This document shows, piece by piece, positions 1 through 9,895 of a stretch of DNA of 17,260 bases (its first letter is position 1; each line of letters starts with the position of its first letter). The translations under genes and the position numbers were made by a program. Source of the stretch: Thermomucor indicae-seudaticae (lineage: Eukaryota; Mucoromycota; Mucoromycetes; Mucorales; Lichtheimiaceae); assembly GCA_000787465.1 (NCBI GenBank), contig JSYX01000692.1, positions 1-17,260 of the forward strand, written 5' to 3'. A model generated the notes under the pieces. The model worked only from the letters and a program-made list of their open reading frames with translations, made no database searches and was not told where the DNA came from.

Positions 1-374
1 TGTTCAATCAATAAACAGTATAATATCTTTGGCGTGCACCCCCCAGTACTTTGCTAGATTTCTGCAATTGCCAGGCTTATCCACCAGTTTAGCCTGCATG
101 GTCTCTGCCTCCATCTGTGTTGACAGAAGTGCTCCTTACTTCATGCATAATGCAGCAGGAAGGCAGGATGACACAGAACTGTTAGCACTTGTTTTATCAT
201 ACAATGATCATACTGAAAAACCGCATCTTGTTGATTGTCTTTAAATTACAGAGGTTCTTACAGTTCTCTGATTTGCAAATGGTTCGACTTTACGCGAAAC
301 AATGGGTATCACACCGCCTTTCACGGTTTTACAGTATGCATCGAGGCAGATGACTGTGTAGCTGTAATATTGAA
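1..374. other. Intergenic, no supported gene
   Basis: This stretch lies downstream of the stop codon of the SET-domain gene and should contain its 3' untranslated region. Short open frames exist on both strands, but none has a recognisable domain, a splice pattern or a family match. One minus-strand frame of about 40 codons (roughly 10-145) encodes a helix-rich peptide with NLAKYWGVHAKD that vaguely resembles a helix-turn-helix segment. It is too short to call and could be a transposon relic. Confidence 0.5.
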
Positions 375-2547
375 TCAAGACCTTGCTTGATGGTCAGACT
401 TTCTTCCTATCGTCCCGCGACAATTCGCGCTTCCACAATGGCAAGTCTGTTCGCCCGCGCCGTTGTTGAAAGCGTAAAAGTTATAATCATAGAACAGTTC
501 TGAATTGGCTGGTATATCTTGAGATGCGAAGATACCCACATGCAGTTCCCCGCCTCGCGACCTTGTAAAGGAGAACAATACATATCAATACAGTAAAGAA
601 CTTACGACGTCAGGAGAAGTAAATCTTACCATTTCTCAATATGACAATTGGGTTCGCAACTGTGATTAATAAATCTTGCATCCGATCCTTTGGTGGAAGC
701 ATCAAGGACTTCGCCGTTGCGGTAGTCGAAAAAGTAAAAGTTCTTTTGGTCCTTGTACACTGTCCGCATACGCTCTTCGCATGTCTGCTGTGATATAACC
801 TCGCCACGGTACTCTGTAATTAGTGTGCCCTTTTTGATATCCACTAGCGTTCGTAAGCCCCAGCCTCGTTCGCGTGTCTGCAAGTCCCTACCACTTAGCA
901 AAAGTGCCAGCACAAACTAAGTACATACTACTAGTCTACTCACTGGGAATGGTTCCAGTTCTTTAATGTACTCGTTTCGCCGGAATCGTTGATTAGAACA
1001 CTGCTCTTTGCAAGGACAGGTCGCGGGATCACACTCGTAAAACATCATTCTTTCGAAAAACGAGGTTTATACATTACTTCACCGAATCGGTTGCATATCA
1101 CAGAAAGACAGACGTACCTGTTCAAGCAATCTTCGCCACATCCTAGGCTGCCGTCAGAAGGAGGCTTACATTGGCAAACAACTGATTGGCCCGTCTTTGG
1201 TTTCCTTTCTACGAATATGTCTAAGGCAAAATTGCGGGGCGCATTAAGAAAAAATATCTGCAGTCAGGAGGACATGGTATACGGAAACGTACTGGATCTA
1301 ATTCGCATAAAGTTTGGTTTGGGCAACGTAATCGGTGCTCTACCAAACAGGCCCAGCTTGTATTCCTGCATGATATCTGGTGGCAGCTCAAAATCTCGCT
1401 CTTTTCCAATGATAAATGTGCCTTGATGGATGGGCAAAGGAAACGAGAAACGTGGAGAGGAGGAGCTTCCGTCATTTCTCTTGGCCAGTCTCTTGGCTAA
1501 AGCTGCTTTGGTGACGCGTGAAGGCTTCGAGTGTGCCTTGTAGGTGGATGAATACATTCCCGCAATAAGAAACTCCTTGCGGTTCCTTAATAGCTGTGGA
1601 TCCTGAGCGCTGGTCTCTGTACCTTGCTGCGCTACTTCAGCCCCAGGCGAACTTGTTGTGGTTCATCGCTCAGTTCCCATCGTTGAGGCTACGATACCGA
1701 TCACTTACTTTTCAGTTGTGCCATCTAGTGTAAGATGATCTTGTTTATTGGCATTCATCTTTGATGCTTTCCTTTTTGGTGCTGCTTTTGGAGTAGTAGG
1801 TCGTCTTTTAGCTGCTGAATCCGCTGCAGCGTCGCCACGTTCTTGTCGCCGTTTCTCACGCATTTTCCACCGAAGATGACATGCATTACATAATCTAAGA
1901 TAATGTTTAGCATCCCGATATGAGACCTGTCTTCGAACTGGTGGGGAAGGGGACACTCACGTCCTTCGACCCTCGGGACCGTATCGCCATCGACATGTTT
2001 CTGTCGTACCGCAATTTCTACAATAGGGCGGTTGGCTCAGGGACAAATTTTTGTTGTTGTTGTTGTTGTCGTCGTCCTGGAAACTTTGTTCTTTGGCAGC
2101 CTGAGCCTCATTTTCTGCTGCTGCGAGAAAAATTTTCTTTTGTTCAGATACGCGTTGTGCTTTGGCTTCGTGTTTGCCGTGTTCAGGCGAGTCTTGGGCG
2201 ACACGCTTTCGCGAAACAGACTGTTGTCCTCTAGGAGCACATTCATTCGTTGGTATTGGGACTATGGAGTCTTCTGGAGTCGAAGGGCTGCTCTCTGAAA
2301 ATGACCCGCTATCAAGGCTACTATTGCTGTTATTGCTTCCTGGTGTGAGAGTCCCGCTGCTGATGGCACCATCCTGCGGCACTGTTTGCGAATCAGACGA
2401 AGGAAAGGATGTTGTTTCTTTTGCGTCAAGATAGCTGTCTAGTTGCATCCGCGACTTTTCAGCCTCCAGTGTATTGTTTGTTAAATCAGAAAATGCTGGA
2501 GAAAAGGTCGATGGGTTATCACTCGTAACAGTTGCTGACTCGGCCAT
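375..2547 (-). CDS. GATA zinc finger plus ASH1-type SET histone-lysine methyltransferase
   Basis: Predicted nuclear chromatin protein of 591 residues. Exons on the minus strand: 2547-1961, 1894-1709, 1651-1293, 1220-1118, 1049-944, 877-630, 561-375; introns are 57-72 nt, all GT-AG, and the joined length is a multiple of three. Residues 1-170 are Ser/Thr/Asn-rich with a short Asn run. A GATA-type finger follows, with Cys 176, 179, 198 and 201 (C-X2-C-X18-C-X2-C) and LCNAC, then a Lys/Arg-rich stretch. An AWS domain spans about 391-440 ([16 protein letters not shown]). The SET domain has GWGL at 452, RFINHSC at 515-521 and YDYNF at 554-558; post-SET cysteines are 570, 572 and 577. Linker lengths and motifs fit the ASH1 family better than Set2 (no SRI or WW region follows). 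ASH1 enzymes methylate histone H3 lysine 36, so that is the inferred activity. The GATA finger is unexpected in this family. The start is the ATG at 2547, which lies in the divergent promoter region. Confidence 0.93.
2045..2071. repeat. Trinucleotide repeat coding for an Asn run
   Basis: A short TTG/TCG trinucleotide run in exon 1 of the SET-domain gene. On the coding strand it reads as a run of about five Asn codons preceded by Asp codons, just before the GATA finger. Such runs commonly vary in length between strains. It is a low-complexity linker and carries no evident function. Confidence 0.7.
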
Positions 2548-2922
2548 TGCGTGTCGAATATTCAGGACGCGAAAAGTCGATCTTTTAAAAAACGGTGACG
2601 GCAGGAAAGGTTCTGACGTTCGTGTCTCTAGGTTTTAGAATAGATATTGGCGGTAGCCCGTTTTCTGCGAACAAAAAAGCTGTTTCTCGTGAAAAAAAAG
2701 TCGGCTGTAACGCGCTCTGTTCTAGTCGCCCTGAGCCCCTAAACTGCGAATACAGAGAAGAGAAGGAGAGAAAAAGTTCCAAAGCTTGGAAGTCACTGCC
2801 CGCAGGGAAAATGAGGAAAGCCGCCCCGAAATGGCAACAGGCCCCCAGAAAAAAAAATTTGGGTTCATTGTTTATGCAGAGCTTCATGTTGCTTGGGACC
2901 ATTTCCTAGCCAACATTGCTCG
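2548..2922. promoter_or_regulatory. Shared divergent promoter region of the SET and bHLH genes
   Basis: These 375 bp separate the start codons of two divergently transcribed genes, so both promoters must lie here unless one gene has a distant leader exon. An ACGCGAAAA element about 20-30 bp upstream of the SET gene's ATG resembles fungal MCB/SCB cell-cycle boxes, but this is only a short match. A-rich tracts lie near 2670-2700 and 2850. No gene-like open frame with recognisable content is present. Confidence 0.5.
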
Positions 2923-3682
2923 ATGAATCGGAACCAAGAAAGTCCAATCAGCCAAAAGCTTGTTCAAGAAGACCTAAATAATCACAGTCTTGCCACAAGG
3001 GCTGCAGTGAATCCTCCTTGTGATGAACCTCTATCTACCAGCAAGACCTCGTTGAGTGAAATCGCCAGGAGGCTTGAGTTTCCTATGTCCATGGCGGATA
3101 CCACGATACCCCGACCTTCGCCAGTAGACCGTCGACCAGACTTAACGGGACGACAACCCCGCTGGAGACGTGATTCGCTACCTTCCATTGCTCAGCTAGT
3201 GGGCAACGACCCGGCTCTTGCCGCCGGGATGTCCTTTACCTCGCCAGCACCAACGGTCTGCGACGCGGGATTGCGCAGGCACTCTATATCGGCTCTGGTA
3301 AACGATGATTCGGACAAACCATCGCAAGGAGCTCGCAAATCATCCTATTCGCGCACGCCAGAGTTGCGTTTAAGCCATAAACTCGCGGAACGTAAAAGGC
3401 GCAAGGAAATGAAAGACCTTTTTGATGACTTGCGAGATATTCTTCCTGTTGAAAAAGGAACGAAGGCCAGTAAATGGGAGATACTGAGTAAAGGTGCGTC
3501 CATTTTGCACAGTTATCCATGGCCTTCTTTCTTTTCTTTTGGGAGAATCGTTCGTTCCTGACATGGTTTCTACGCAAAAAGCTGTTCAGTACATAGGTGA
3601 ATTGCGAGAAAGGGAAAGTCAATTCATGCGTGAAAAGGAGCAGCTACTTCAAGACATGGCCACGCTACGAAACGCAAAGTGA
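2923..3682 (+). CDS. bHLH transcription factor
   Basis: Exons 2923-3493 and 3582-3682, with an 88-nt GT-AG intron inside the second helix, give a 223-residue protein. Residues 1-145 are low-complexity and Pro/Ser-rich. The bHLH spans about 149-204: the basic region SHKLAERKRRKEMK carries His152, Glu156 and Arg160 (H-E-R pattern), then helix 1, a loop (LPVEKGTKASKWEI) and helix 2 (LSKAVQYIGELRERE). Helix 2 continues into a short leucine-bearing helix that may extend dimerisation. In bHLH proteins the H-E-R pattern predicts binding to the CACGTG E-box. The ATG at 2923 was chosen because the upstream frame has no other ATG. Target genes cannot be inferred. It is divergently arranged with the SET gene. 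Confidence 0.92.
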
Positions 3683-4253
3683 AAAAGGTTTAACAAAGCC
3701 AGTTTCAAAAGGAACTTTGGGGCGCTCTATATTACGAGAACCCGCATCTTTTTGAAACGGATTAATGATAACAGCGGTGGTAGTTGCATATGTTCTATGG
3801 ATGGGGACTCCACAGAGCGCAATAAAAGAAGCGGGAATGGTGTAGGAGTGAACGAGCCACTTATGGGACACCAACCCACTCTCTGAATGTTTATAGCAAA
3901 AGAAAAGGTGGCAGACCCGCACAGTATCGTAAGGCAAACACCTCATTTTCTAACCAAACATCAGAGATATACACAGAAATATAGCAGGTAATGTGCGCCG
4001 TAAACCACTACGCAACGTTCAGGCTGTTACGCACAGGGACGGTCTAAGGTCGGGTAAATTTTTGACCGAAAAGCGTTGAGTGAGAGGCAGGACAAGCTCA
4101 TATTCGAACTCTGTATAGAACGCCTAAAAGGAAAATCCGTTATGCCCCTACTTTTTCTCAACCCGCTCTGGTTATGAACCACAAGCAAGATATCTATTTG
4201 CAAAACACCCCTTTTTCCCTTTCAACCCTTCTATTCTCTTTTGCTTTTTTCTT
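3683..4253. other. Intergenic region between bHLH and GPI-protein genes
   Basis: I see no coding signal here. An AATAAA at 3821-3826, about 140 bp after the bHLH stop, could serve as a polyadenylation signal. The last 50 bp before the next ATG (about 4205-4253) are strongly pyrimidine-rich on the sense strand, a leader/initiator pattern also seen before other genes in this window. The region therefore holds the bHLH 3' end and the promoter of the secreted-protein gene. Confidence 0.55.
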
Positions 4254-4664
4254 ATGGCGCATCACAGGCTTCTTTGGACGTTACTAGTGCTCGTCTTGAG
4301 TGCTTTTGCCTCAGTCTCCATTGCTCAAGATCAACCAACTCCATCAGCGACGACCGCACTCAGCTCTGTCGAACCAACGCTCACACCAGCGGCTGGTGGT
4401 CACGTTCAAAGTGTATCCGGTTCCTTCTATTCTGGATCACCGACCACATCGGTATTGACCCATCTCCCCTCCCGGACAGCAGCAAGTTCATCTATCATTT
4501 CAAGCTATCACCCGACACATTCCGCTCCAGTCCCAGACGACACCGTTGGTGAATACGGACCATTGCACGTTGCAAATGCAGCTTCCTATTCACTGACGAC
4601 CTACTATTACTACTACGCCTTGTTATCTTGTTGTATGCTGTTTTTCCAGTTTTTGAGGAGTTAG
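4254..4664 (+). CDS. Small secreted Ser/Thr-rich protein, probably GPI-anchored
   Basis: Single-exon gene of 136 residues. The N-terminus (LLWTLLVLVLSAFASVSIA) is a classic signal peptide with likely cleavage after Ala at about residue 24. The mature part is rich in Ser, Thr and Pro with no cysteines until the tail, as in O-mannosylated cell-surface proteins. Near the C-terminus a small-residue stretch (HVANAAS) is followed by a hydrophobic end with five consecutive Tyr and LLSCCMLFF. This fits a GPI-attachment signal with the Asn/Ala cluster as possible omega site, though a C-terminal membrane anchor is an alternative. Its role is probably at the cell wall or plasma membrane; no family was recognised. 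A pyrimidine-rich leader precedes the ATG. The gene is convergent with the Sec7 gene, with 57 bp between stop codons, so transcripts may overlap. Confidence 0.75.
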   Translation: MAHHRLLWTLLVLVLSAFASVSIAQDQPTPSATTALSSVEPTLTPAAGGHVQSVSGSFYSGSPTTSVLTHLPSRTAASSSIISSYHPTHSAPVPDDTVGEYGPLHVANAASYSLTTYYYYYALLSCCMLFFQFLRS

Positions 4665-4721
4665 TGTATTATATACATGAACGAATGGACAAACAAACGA
4701 ACAAAAACATTTTTACAAGAG

Positions 4722-7653
4722 CTATTGTGTTTCGTTGAAAGGATGAGTATCATACAGGCGACCCAGAACGTCGCGATAAGTACGGACTTTGATGATTTCA
4801 TGCAAGAGGTATTGCATTTTGCGTTCCCAATTTGCTTCGGCCTCTGATTTATTAGTTGTCTGCGAGGAGTGGGAAAAAGACACGTGAATAGGATTCCAGG
4901 AAAGGGAAGTGGTGAGTGCTTACCCTGTTCTCGACCTTGGTCTTCAGTTGGCGGTGTTCTTCAAGCTCCTTTGTTAAGCGAAGAGTCCAGCTCTCCAAGG
5001 CGGCCAACTGCTGATGCAGTTCCAAGGTACTGGCGATCATACAAGGTGCTGGAGCTGTCCACTCTGTCACGGTAGAAGAAGAGCCCCAACCGTAGTCAAT
5101 GTTGCAGACGCCGCCAGGCAACGGTTCTTTGCTCAATGCTGCGGCCCAATAATTACACGAGGAGACCCATTCCAGCAAGGTGACAAAACTAGTCGTCTGA
5201 AATAACCAGACGGCGCCGTCAGCAGCCTGCAGGCAAAACACGTGTTTCCGGGGCATCTCGTTCCATCCTACTGGGGGTAAAGGACTCGCAAGCGCATGCT
5301 TGAGATCGATTGTATGCTGTAATACTAGGTCGTGCTATATATCTCTCTCTGTAAATACATCTTTCACTACGAATATTAGCACGAAGATACTTACAGTGGT
5401 AGTCTGATCTGTCTGCATACTATCGAGCTTTGCACTGCCCAGGCTCTTGCGCTTCAAAAGGTCTCGCGGAGCTCGATAGAGTTTCACCAGTCCTTCTTCA
5501 ACCGTCATGTACGATGCTTGCCAGCCGCGGTATTTTGCCTTTTGTTCTGTGCACTCGAGAACGTGTTTGCGCATAACAATGCCTTGTTTCTGCTTCTGTA
5601 TTGTGGTTGTTTCGCTGCTGCAACCGTAACAACTGGCGCTCAATGTTGGCATGGATGCCTCGTGCCGCAAATCACTTGAAATGAAAGTGGTGTCGTGTAA
5701 CGTGGAGGCATTAGAAGAGCGCCGCTCAATGGAGCGACTCAAGTCAGTATGAGTGTCCTGCTTTGTCAAACAAGGCAATGATCCACTACGTATTGATAGG
5801 GCACGTTTTCGCCGCAATATCCGCCTTGTGGCGTTGCTCTCGGTTTCGCCCGCTTCTTCTGACTCTGCGAGCTTGCTTTCGTTATTGTTGACATGGGCCT
5901 GCATAATTTGATCTGACTTTACTGATGCATATAGATCCTGTTGAAAAAGATACATTAGGGGCTTCAAGATAAACTCGCGATTGTCGTTGTTGTCCTTACC
6001 TTTAGTAGCTGTTCCATATCACTTAGCCAGGCTCTTTGAGACGCATCCAGACCTGCCGCCGCTTCCCGCTGAATTGTCGTCTCGCGGTCGCTGACGAAAC
6101 TTTTGCAGCTTGCACTCTTGCGTAGTTTCAAGGAGGTAGACGATAAAGCAGAGCGAACACTTTCGCTCACTGGTAATAAGCCGCGCGGCGGCAATATGGC
6201 AATAACATTATTATTCGGGTCGCCCGCGACTTCTACTAGTTCAGGGAATACGAGAGGGTAGATAGTTTCCATTGTGTTTCTGACGAAATTGGATCGGGTC
6301 ATTTTGCGTCGATGCTCGACAGCTACGTGAAGGTCTGTGTTTAGCAGTAAGAGTGAATATGCGACAGCGTAAGCGACCTCTGCGGGAAGATTGTTTATCA
6401 TTTAGGGACATTTTTTAACGGTTTTACGAGAAACAAACCTGCATTTTTCAGGATACTCTTGGGATTGCATTCATGGTATCGATTAGCGAAAGCTTCAAGG
6501 ATACGATCGATTTGTTGTGCTTCAGCTTTAAAATATAACTTTGCACAGAGTTTGCGGAACGAGGCATCAATTCTTTCACCTGTGAAATCGAAATGGCTCA
6601 TGTACTGTCTGAGAACGCTTGTCCGAAATCGGTCACTATATACCAAAGAAAGAGACAGAGAGAGCCTAAGTTTTGCGCCTTTCATTTGTGACCTAACATG
6701 TAGTGGAGCCATACTTTGTTCCTAGCCATTCGGCCACTTCTTGGCGACCGCATATGCTTTCGTCGTCATCCCAAAGTTTCATCGCTGCCTCCTTGACCGA
6801 CAGTACATCAATGGCAGAATCCTGGTCCTTGTTCCCTGACTCGGTTTCATGCACGACAAGGTCATCCACTATTTCATCATCAAGCAAATAATCCAGGCAT
6901 GTATGCATTGAGTCATTATCATCGTCAGAGGACAAAGTGTCCCTCTCTGTTGTGTCCAAATGATTGCCGCCGCCGCCGTCGTCATCATGGCCGAATGTAC
7001 AATAGATAGAATTCATTGAGAACACGCTCGTTTCTCTACTGATAGGGCTATTCTGACATGCATGCTCGACAGGCTTGCTCCTGACATCGTTCTCACTTGG
7101 CGGCCCATGGGTTATTCCCAGGGCATCGTCTCCTGCGTTGCGCTCCGTGCAGCACGGTTCGTTTGCGATGTATCGTTCGTCCCTGCCATCGATATCTGCT
7201 TTTCTTGGGGTGTTAATAAGCGCGTGATCTTTTGCGGAATCACGAGTTGTGTGTTTCTTTTTGGTCGACTTCTGTCATAATGAATAAAACGAGATGTCGG
7301 TACGATACCCCAGTATAGATGGTGGTCTTGCGAACCTCACCTGTCGTATGGATTTGAAGAGCGCTCCTATAGACTAATGCGGATCAGCAAGCATTATTTT
7401 TTTGTGACAGTAAGGTTGTTTCATTGCCTACTCTAGTTAGCGCACCACTTTTGAGGACCGAATGATGTTTGTGTGGTCGCGTTGTGTCGGAATCATTGTC
7501 CTGAAAAGGTAGTACAGGATCGGCTCGATGCTCTTCTTTCAGATATTGTAGGTCGTATTCTGTACTTATACTTGAACGGTGATTATTACTGACTATAGAT
7601 GGAGCTTGTATGGCAGTAAAAAAGAAAGAGCTTGCCATTAGCTTAATGATCAT
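4722..7653 (-). CDS. Sec7-PH Arf guanine-nucleotide exchange factor, EFA6/Yel1-like
   Basis: Exons on the minus strand: 7653-7432, 7373-7341, 7271-6715, 6635-6439, 6379-6000, 5937-5395, 5334-4924, 4859-4722; introns are 58-79 nt. The product is 826 residues. An acidic, low-complexity N-terminus leads to a Sec7 domain (about 245-390). It contains FKAEAQQIDRI, whose Glu309 matches the catalytic glutamic finger, and LLLLNTDLH (346-354), the second Sec7 signature. A PH domain (about 582-715) has KYRGWQASYM and KHVFCLQAADGAVWLFQ. A coiled coil follows (about 745-815, ending in WERKMQYLLHEI). The Sec7, PH, coiled-coil order is that of EFA6/PSD proteins and fungal Yel1-type factors, which load GTP on Arf6/Arf3-class GTPases at the plasma membrane to guide polarity and endocytosis. 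The PH domain probably binds phosphoinositides. The start is the first ATG of exon 1; a second in-frame ATG lies five codons further on. Confidence 0.92.
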
Positions 7654-9895
7654 GTTTAGTGCGTAAGAAAAAATTGGGAAATCGTACTGGCAGGAAAAGA
7701 TTGAATAGAGCGAGTTGAATGACGTTTTGATACTCGTCGTGAATTAGGAAACTGGTTCATAGTGTTCACAGGAAAGATATACAGATGGAGAAGAAGTAAT
7801 AACGAAAAGAAGAAAAAAGAAAAAGAGAGAACAAGGTGACAATCTCATGGGAGAGATGCCGACATAAAGCAGCCACCAAATGCCTGTGTGATAGGAGGGC
7901 AAGCAGTATTAACATCTTTTTTGGAAAGGAAGGGGTTTTAGGACGAACACACGGAAACCAGATAAGATTTCGGTAACTGTGCGCAAATGAAGGCCCTTCG
8001 GCTAATGAATATACGTATTGCTAAAAGAATAAGACGAGTGATACGCAGGATTCACTTGCACCTCTCAATGATTTAGGATATCGCATTGTAATTAAGTCAA
8101 TCCTTCTCCTTCTCTTTACTGATTAATGGGAACCTGGTGATTCAATTGACAAGCAGGACTCCAAAGTGCAGGAATTCGGACGTACATAAGAAGAACGCAA
8201 ACCCCTCAATGTACGTGTACAGGCTTCTTTTACCCCCGGAAACTCCTAGATGATGAGCATTCTTATTGTACGTGCTGCCGCCCAAAAAGAAGCTCCTTAT
8301 TCCTGCGTGTCCCAGTACTCTTGACTGTCATCCGATAGAGACGTCGATTCAAATGCCGTGGCTGGCACACAGAGAAGAAAATTCACCTAACGTCCGCCGC
8401 GGCTCTACGCTCAGGGCTAACACAAAGGTCATTACCACATATTGGAAAGTAAAATGTGAACCACGAAGGAGGACTGCATATCCATTATCATCATCCTTTA
8501 TCACTGAGTCTGGGCATAATGTATTGCCATGGACACTCTGTAAACCACACCTCGCTATAGGAAAAAAGACCTCTATATACTTGATCTTGTAAGCAAACAT
8601 TCACTCCTTTTGAAGGTTCTATGCGACCAAAGAATTCTTTGGCATGAAAGACAGAACAATAATCGTCGGCCTCTATTCTGCTAGAACTAAAAATACTGAG
8701 ACGCGTATGTAACACAACAGAGAGCATGAGGAAAAAGTCCCTATTTATGAGTTCGGCATGTGCACGTACGATCAACGTAAACCACATGAAACAGTTTTCC
8801 GACTACCCAGATCATAAAAAAAGTAAACGCCCTCAATCCGCGAGACCATAATACGTCTAACTCAGACTGGTTAGTTTCTGCGACCGTGCAAAGCTCAATA
8901 GAATATGCTGGCCACAACGTCAAGTAACCATACTGCATTTGCAGTGCGTATGGCACAAGTCATGTAACGAACTGCCTCACATGGGTTCACATGATCTAGG
9001 AAAGCAAATGCGCATCAGAAGCATGACTAGCTTTTAACTTGGCGCATATCACCTGGACAAACAATGAAAAGTCTAGACTTGCATAATAGACGTCCACAAA
9101 CCTACATGCACGAAATGAAACAAGGGAGAAATCAACTCATGTAGTATTTATTATGTTTGTCAAGTATCGTTGCAGTGTCGAGACTTCTAGTTGGTGTATT
9201 GATTAGAAAATATGCATTTCTTCGTAAAAGATTTCTTGTCGTGTCAGCCCTGCAACGAAAGGGAAATGCAAACTATAAGATCCATATCATACGCGCGGTT
9301 TGTTATTATTGTGCACCCGAATCACTGGCACATCTGCTTTTAGTTTGCACATATTCCCTGGACGAAGGAAAGTCTAAGCCCCACAGAACTGCATGCATGA
9401 TGTAAAATAAAGCCAGATCATGAAATATTTGCTATTTTCATCTGGCGTCGTAGATGTGCAGACTAGCTAGCAGAGCGAAGGCTCGATGAGATGTTTGGTC
9501 GCGTATTGATCAGTAAAGTGCGTGTGTACATCGTGATCAATTCCGACTTTGTTCCGGTGTCAGATCCGCGATGTGGATTGCACAGCTTAAAAAGCGCATA
9601 CGAAGCGACATCTGAAATCAAGCCCCCAAATTACTGGTACATTGTTTTTGATTTGCACACATAGGCCTTCACAGACCTGCATGCATGAAATGAAACAAAG
9701 GAGAGAAGCGGTCACTTACGTCACCTCCCAAATTAAAAGAACGAACAGCACATATAAAGGCATTGATCCTCTTCATTCTGTGGCTAAGAAAAGGAGTAAG
9801 CTGCAACAACACAGGACAAGCTCTCCAGAAAACGCCTGCTTTTGGTTTTTTTTTGTTTTACGTTATTCAAGACTTGATCGATCGAACAAGACTGA
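7654..9895. other. Long intergenic region without a supported gene
   Basis: This 2.2 kb separates two divergently transcribed genes and must hold both promoters. A purine-rich tract at about 7771-7836 is pyrimidine-rich in the direction of the Sec7 gene and probably belongs to its leader. Open frames here are short (at most about 108 codons), overlap on both strands, lack recognisable motifs and do not splice into a plausible protein. I found no tRNA-like cloverleaf. Degenerate tandem repeats occupy about 9000-9705. A T-rich tract (9844-9858) precedes the bromodomain gene. The region may include old transposon debris or a non-coding transcript, but nothing proves either. Confidence 0.55.
9000..9705. 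repeat. Three degenerate tandem repeats of about 287 bp
   Basis: A motif built on ACCTGCATGCATGAAATGAAACAA recurs three times: at 9094-9127, 9381-9412 and 9669-9702, spaced 287 and 288 bp. Upstream of each copy further matching blocks recur: a CTTTTAGTTTGCACATAT-like block near 9030, 9340 and 9640, and a GTATTGATTAG-like block near 9194 and 9502. Similarity is patchy with indels, so the array is old or under weak constraint. No terminal inverted repeats or coding content were seen. The outer boundaries are approximate. Confidence 0.5.

Noticed and set aside
10..145. Minus-strand short frame with a helix-turn-helix-like peptide
   Set aside because: About 40 codons, no neighbours or splice sites that extend it; cannot be told from chance.
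878..943. Reading through to include [11 protein letters not shown] before the SET domain
   Set aside because: It would need a 27-nt intron. Splicing at 878-943 instead gives an AWS-SET linker of the same length as ASH1L.
989..1426. 145-codon plus-strand open frame
   Set aside because: It runs antisense across exons and introns of the SET-domain gene, has no recognisable motif and crosses its AWS exons; a shadow frame.
8338..8362. Possible tRNA T-arm (GATTCAAATGCC)
   Set aside because: The flanking bases do not form a T-stem and no acceptor or anticodon arm fits.
8266..8592. 108-codon plus-strand frame
   Set aside because: Lacks an ATG at its start, shows no family features, and is probably chance in the intergenic gap.
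8491..8787. 98-codon minus-strand frame with a true ATG
   Set aside because: No domain, aromatic-rich random-looking composition, overlapping frames on the other strand, and no spliceable extension.
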